In this document: positions 6,684 through 9,561 of the stretch, one piece after another
Position numbering within the stretch: position 1 is the first letter of the stretch
How the letters are laid out: every line of letters starts with the position of its first letter
Source of the DNA: Chitinophagaceae bacterium
GTDB lineage: Bacteria; Bacteroidota; Bacteroidia; Chitinophagales; Chitinophagaceae
Reading direction: 5' to 3'
DNA: 9,561 nucleotides
Assembly (NCBI GenBank): GCA_947447815.1
Contig: CANFLJ010000044.1
Span: forward strand, 1 to 9,561
Made by a program: the position numbers and the translations under genes
The notes under the pieces: generated by a model
Told to the model about the DNA's origin: nothing
Database searches by the model: none
Seen by the model: only the letters and a program-made list of their open reading frames with translations

Positions 6684-7277
6684 ATGTATAAAAATATTTG
6701 TATTTTATTGCCTTTAATAGTATTCATTTTTGCCTGCAATAATCCAGCAACAAATGAACCTGTAACTGATGTTAATAAAGACACCTCTGTTTCAAAGCAA
6801 ATTGAATCATCAAAGAAACAGGACATAAATGTTGCGTTATTTGATCAAGTAGAAAAGTTTTTTAATAATGATAATTGGCTCTTAATTCAGGAAAAAGATA
6901 GTTGTTATTATTATTTTAGTCGTATTGGTAAAGGGTTATATAACACTTATAATTTTAAAATAATAAAAGGCGATTCTATCAATATATCTACTAATAATAT
7001 TGAACAAAGAAAAGATAGCCTTTTTTGGCTTTTTAAAAATGGGAAAACACAGGTGCCATTATATCTTGAAAATGTAAACGAAAAACAAATAGTTTGGGCA
7101 GATCATACTAATAGAGTTTACTATACTTTTACAAAAGAAAATATCGACAAGATAAAACTTGAATTACCTACAGGTAAAATATTAACCTTAACCAAAACGC
7201 CTACATTATCAAACTTTTTAATCAGATCTGCGTATGATTATAAACATGGTACACATCTTGCTTTTAATAAAAAGTAA
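6684..7277 (+). CDS. Small lipoprotein of unknown function
   Basis: I do not recognise the family. The 197-residue product has a type II signal peptide (hydrophobic 5-17) ending in IFAC, with Cys18 as the lipidation site, followed by NNPATNEPVTD, a flexible tether. From about residue 48 the chain looks like a compact beta-rich domain (DNWLLIQEKDSCYYYFSRIG, LFWLFKNG, IVWADHTNRVYYTFT), high in Tyr, Trp and Lys. This resembles small periplasmic or outer-membrane lipoproteins with beta-sandwich or lipocalin-like folds, but no motif settles it. One further cysteine, Cys74, is unpaired. The ATG at 6684 is the only start that keeps the whole signal peptide. It lies 24 bp after the strong terminator, so it probably has its own promoter. 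A structured region and a strong terminator follow it. Confidence 0.7.
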   Translation: MYKNICILLPLIVFIFACNNPATNEPVTDVNKDTSVSKQIESSKKQDINVALFDQVEKFFNNDNWLLIQEKDSCYYYFSRIGKGLYNTYNFKIIKGDSINISTNNIEQRKDSLFWLFKNGKTQVPLYLENVNEKQIVWADHTNRVYYTFTKENIDKIKLELPTGKILTLTKTPTLSNFLIRSAYDYKHGTHLAFNKK

Positions 7278-7306
7278 TTTTAATACTATGAAGTTTAGTT
7301 AATAAT

Positions 7307-7379
7307 AACCCTGAAAGGTTTTAATTTAATTAGCTCAGTATGAAATGCTAGGGGAAAAATCATTCATCAATTTAGCTAA
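7307..7379 (+). other. Possible structured 3' UTR or small RNA between the lipoprotein gene and its terminator
   Basis: This is the notable part of the 270-bp gap 7278-7547. AACC (7307-7310) can pair with GGTT (7317-7320). Further on, TTAGCT (7330-7335) pairs with AGCTAA (7374-7379), enclosing a second stem, ATGA-AATG (7340-7347, one bulged A) with CATTCAT (7361-7367), around a 13-base loop containing GGGG. It lies before the terminator at 7405, so it would be at the 3' end of the lipoprotein mRNA or in a separate short RNA. No matching known RNA family was recognised and no clear internal promoter was found. Confidence 0.25.
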
Positions 7380-7404
7380 AAATAGTTTCACAGGTTTTTT
7401 GTTA

Positions 7405-7435
7405 GAGACCGCTCCAGTAATGGGGCGGTTTTTTT
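7405..7435 (+). terminator. Strong rho-independent terminator with GNRA loop
   Basis: ACCGCTCCA (7408-7416) pairs with TGGGGCGGT (7421-7429), nine pairs with one G-U, around a GTAA (GNRA) tetraloop at 7417-7420. A seven-base T run at 7429-7435 follows. The stem is GC-rich against an AT-rich background. On the plus strand it ends transcription from the lipoprotein side, 128 bp after that stop codon. On the minus strand no T run follows the stem, so it is less suited to stopping the response-regulator transcript. Confidence 0.9.
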
Positions 7436-7455
7436 AATTCCTTACTTTATAACCA

Positions 7456-7483
7456 GCAACAAGAAACTTGCAACAAGAAACTG
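7456..7483. repeat. Two tandem copies of a 14-bp repeat
   Basis: GCAACAAGAAACTT (7456-7469) is followed at once by GCAACAAGAAACTG (7470-7483), 13 of 14 bases identical. It lies in the convergent intergenic gap between the terminator and the end of the response-regulator gene. Short AAC/AAG-rich tandem repeats of this sort are common between genes in Bacteroidota; no function is assigned. The remainder of the gap up to 7547 shows nothing recognisable. Confidence 0.8.
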
Positions 7484-7547
7484 TATTCCTATTGCATTCT
7501 GCTATTATATATGTACTATCATATAAATACTTCTATCTGTTTCAAAT

Positions 7548-8282
7548 TTATATGCCCAAAACTTCTTTTAGCTTTAGGTATCCAGCTTTGCTGATGGGTA
7601 GTTTTGCACCTGTACTTAGCAAAGCTATATGACTATCTTTTTCATAAGGGTCTATGCGGGTTATTAGTTGTGCATTTACTATATACGAACGATGAATACG
7701 AATATACTGTTGTTGTTGCAGGCAATCTTCAAAGTATTGCATGGTCTTCTTTTTCAGATAAATACCTTCTGCAGTATGAATCTTTACATAATCGTCTGCC
7801 GCTTCTAAGTAGTGGATTTGTATAATAGGAATTATTTTTATTTTCCCGCCATCTTTTACTACAATCCTATTGGACTGTGCAGGCGTTTTTGCAGCTTCTT
7901 CTAAAACTTCAAGCGTTTGTGTTGAAACAGTAGTTCTCTGTAATAACAACTTTTGAATCGCTTTATCAAAGCGATCTTTACTGAATGGTTTTAATAAATA
8001 ATCTATGGCATGCGTTTCAAACGCTTTTATTGCATATTCTTCAAATGCAGTAGTAAAAATAACCATTGGTGGATTATCAATCAGTTCAAGCATTTCAAAT
8101 CCATTTATCTTGGGCATTTGTATATCCAGAAATATTAACTCAGGCTGTAATTGTTGTATCGCTTTTACGCCTTCAAATCCATCATTGCATTCCTGCAACA
8201 CCTCTATTTCAGAATAAGATTGCAGGTATTCTTTAATCACCATTCTAGCCAATGGCTCATCATCAATTATTATACATTTCAT
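7548..8282 (-). CDS. LytTR-family response regulator
   Basis: A two-component DNA-binding response regulator, 244 residues, the usual size for the LytR/AlgR family. The receiver domain (1-115) has the acidic pocket Asp7-Asp8, the phospho-acceptor Asp53 in FLDIQMP, Thr77 in FTTAF and Lys98 in LLKPF, so all catalytic residues are present. A linker of about 20 residues leads to a LytTR DNA-binding domain (about 137-243) with IHYLEAADDYVKIHT, YIRIHRSYIVN and LPISKAGYLKL. The ATG at 8282-8280 overlaps the kinase stop by four bases (ATGA), which implies translational coupling and a cognate pair. No T-run terminator was seen just after the stop. Targets are unknown; LytTR regulators bind imperfect direct repeats, but no convincing site was found in this window. 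Confidence 0.95.
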   Translation of the reverse strand: MKCIIIDDEPLARMVIKEYLQSYSEIEVLQECNDGFEGVKAIQQLQPELIFLDIQMPKINGFEMLELIDNPPMVIFTTAFEEYAIKAFETHAIDYLLKPFSKDRFDKAIQKLLLQRTTVSTQTLEVLEEAAKTPAQSNRIVVKDGGKIKIIPIIQIHYLEAADDYVKIHTAEGIYLKKKTMQYFEDCLQQQQYIRIHRSYIVNAQLITRIDPYEKDSHIALLSTGAKLPISKAGYLKLKEVLGI

Positions 8283-9331
8283 GCTATCTGTGGGATGGTA
8301 ATGCTGGTAATAAAATTATTATTATCTACTGTTGTCTGCAATAAATCCTGACGGGCAAACAACAGATATAAACGTCTTTGAATAGAGGCTAATCCAAATC
8401 CGGTTCCTTGCAAAGGCAAAGCAGTTTCGGCATCAAACGGATTCCTTACTGTTACTATCAATTGTCCATTCATCTCCTTAGCCTCTATCAATATTTCCAC
8501 GGCTCCAATGGTATCATATAAACCAAACTTTATGGCATTTTCTACTACTGGTTGCAACAACATAGAAGGTAGTTTTAATGCAAGTACTTCATCCTTATAT
8601 ACAATGCTGGTTTGTAGGCGATAACCAAAGCGAACTTTCTCTATCTCCAGATACAATTGCAGGTAGTCTATTTCTTCTTTCAGGCTACTCCATTGTTGTT
8701 CATCTTTCTTTAAAGTACCCCTTAAAAAGTCCGACAACTGATGTATCATATGTCTTGCTTTTTCCGGTTGTGTACCCGTAAGAGCACTAATAGAATTTAG
8801 ACTATTGAATAAAAAATGTGGCTGCAACTGTTGTCTGAGTTTATATAACTCTGCTTCTTTCGTCAGCTTTTCTGCGTCTGTTTTTCTATCTTCTACTTCT
8901 TTTTGTTCCTGCTGTGTAAACCAAAGCAAACTAAGCATCGTAAAGAATCCTATCATCAGAAAAGCTATAGCAAATCGAATGTTGGATGATTGAACTAGCG
9001 AAAATAGGTAATGCGTTTCTTTCTTAAATATGCCCCATAAAACAATCCTGATAATCAATAGCCATACACCGCTTAATGCAAGACTAAGTATCAGCACATA
9101 CCAGTATTTCTCTTTCTTTGGTAAGTAATACCGCATATTGTTTAATACCAGCAAACAAGCTCCTGCCAGCAATACATTGCTGATGATACTATCCGAAACA
9201 GCAAGACTATTAGTGAAACCAAAATCTATCAATACAATAATGTGCATGGCCGACCATACGATCCACCAGATTATAAATGTTGTAAGAAAAACAACTTTAA
9301 ACTTTCTATCCTGTATAATAGAATTCTGCAA
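8279..9331 (-). CDS. LytS/YehU-type sensor histidine kinase
   Basis: A membrane sensor kinase, 350 residues, that autophosphorylates on His and passes the phosphate to the adjacent regulator. Four transmembrane segments are visible at about 13-35, 48-66, 76-101 and 118-138. A coiled coil (about 141-168) leads to the His_kinase domain with LQPHFLFNSLNS, phospho-acceptor His172. The ATPase domain has the N box QPVVENAIKFG (Asn265) and the G box GTGFGLASIQRRL (309-321). No separate ligand-binding domain is present, so the signal is probably sensed within or near the membrane. The only near-cognate start that retains the first membrane segment is TTG at 9331; the first in-frame ATG is codon 29, inside that segment. 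The TTG is 11 bp after the stop of the upstream gene, consistent with one operon, though a TTTGCAG motif overlaps it. The stop overlaps the regulator start. Confidence 0.93.
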   Translation of the reverse strand: MQNSIIQDRKFKVVFLTTFIIWWIVWSAMHIIVLIDFGFTNSLAVSDSIISNVLLAGACLLVLNNMRYYLPKKEKYWYVLILSLALSGVWLLIIRIVLWGIFKKETHYLFSLVQSSNIRFAIAFLMIGFFTMLSLLWFTQQEQKEVEDRKTDAEKLTKEAELYKLRQQLQPHFLFNSLNSISALTGTQPEKARHMIHQLSDFLRGTLKKDEQQWSSLKEEIDYLQLYLEIEKVRFGYRLQTSIVYKDEVLALKLPSMLLQPVVENAIKFGLYDTIGAVEILIEAKEMNGQLIVTVRNPFDAETALPLQGTGFGLASIQRRLYLLFARQDLLQTTVDNNNFITSITIPQIA

Positions 9332-9342
9332 AATATAATAGT

Positions 9343-9561
9343 TTACTGAAGAAAATGATCTAACCCTTTTTCTAATAAAGTCCGAGCCCTAGTTCGTGTG
9401 GCACGAATGTACAACTCTGCATTTTCTTCTTCATAAATTCTTGAATACATTTCTGTTCCATCACTCAACTGATCTATTTTTTTCAATTCGGCCACATCTA
9501 TAAACTTCCAGCTTACGGTATTATTGCTGATGTTCAAAAAGCTGTCCTGCATTTTATCTCC
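9343..9561 (-). CDS. DUF4288-like protein, C-terminal part (cut by right window edge)
   Basis: The reading frame is open to the window edge and encodes 72 residues before the stop at 9343-9345. An ATG at 9552 preceded by GGAG at 9558-9561 could make a 69-residue protein. However, the sequence FLNISNNTVSWKFIDVAEL...LSDGTEMYSRIYEEENAELYI resembles the C-terminal two-thirds of DUF4288 proteins, which are about 100-120 residues long and carry a conserved W-x-F-x-x-V...DG-x-E-x-Y-S-R pattern. The real start is therefore probably outside the window. The function of DUF4288 is unknown; the protein looks soluble and acidic with a basic C-terminal helix (RATRTRARTLLEKG). It is 11 bp upstream of the sensor kinase on the same strand and may be co-transcribed with it. 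The family call is from memory of the pattern, moderately sure. Confidence 0.6.
   Translation of the reverse strand, partial: GDKMQDSFLNISNNTVSWKFIDVAELKKIDQLSDGTEMYSRIYEEENAELYIRATRTRARTLLEKGLDHFLQ

Noticed and set aside
7330..7379. tRNA-like string TTAGCTCAGT in the gap after the small lipoprotein
   Set aside because: It resembles a tRNA D-arm, but no acceptor stem, anticodon arm or T-arm (GGTTCAA-type) follows at the right spacing.
7604..9338. Plus-strand open frames across the response-regulator and kinase genes, and minus-strand frames within the receptor and lipoprotein genes
   Set aside because: They lie opposite well-supported genes, show no domain or signal features, and have biased composition expected of antisense frames.
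9343..9552. A complete 69-residue protein starting at ATG 9552 behind GGAG
   Set aside because: The sequence looks like the C-terminal part of a longer DUF4288-type domain and the frame is open to the window edge; the ATG is probably internal, though this cannot be settled here.

Overview
The window looks like chromosomal DNA of an AT-rich member of the Bacteroidota, most likely Chitinophagaceae or a close relative. The grounds are the TonB receptor with an N-terminal carboxypeptidase-like regulatory domain, the LytS/LytTR pair, the lipoprotein signals, A-rich leaders with little Shine-Dalgarno signal, and upstream motifs of the form TAnnTTTG(CA), the -7 element of Bacteroidota sigma-A promoters. 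The family-level placement is inference. No insertion sequence, phage gene, tRNA, rRNA or CRISPR array was seen.

Layout. Bases 1-221 (-) are the start of dnaX, cut by the window edge, and diverge from a bcp-type peroxiredoxin (335-796, +). Next is a secreted TPR protein whose C-terminal domain carries a His...Cys arrangement like permuted papain-fold (LRAT/NlpC-P60-like) proteins (911-2176, +). A two-gene operon follows: a TonB-dependent outer-membrane receptor (2328-5129) and a beta-helix-like lipoprotein (5154-6611), closed by a perfect 34-bp palindromic terminator. A small lipoprotein of unknown function (6684-7277) comes next, then a 270-bp gap with a possible structured 3' RNA, a strong GNRA-loop terminator and a short tandem repeat. 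The rest lies on the minus strand: an apparent DUF4288 gene (cut by the right edge), a LytS-type sensor kinase and a LytTR response regulator. The last two share an ATGA overlap.

The most interesting region is upstream of the TonB receptor. Four imperfect 11-bp direct repeats (consensus G[GT]TAA[CT][AG]nnnn, 2252-2295) run head to tail and stop five bases before a -7-like box. This geometry, one repeat per helical turn in place of a -33 element, is what PhoB/OmpR-family activators use, so the receptor/lipoprotein operon may be under a response regulator, with phosphate starvation as a testable candidate signal. The operon has no SusD partner. The receptor ends in an EF-hand-like loop and the lipoprotein has two DxDxDG-like loops, which suggests a calcium-stabilised or metal-linked surface complex of unknown substrate.
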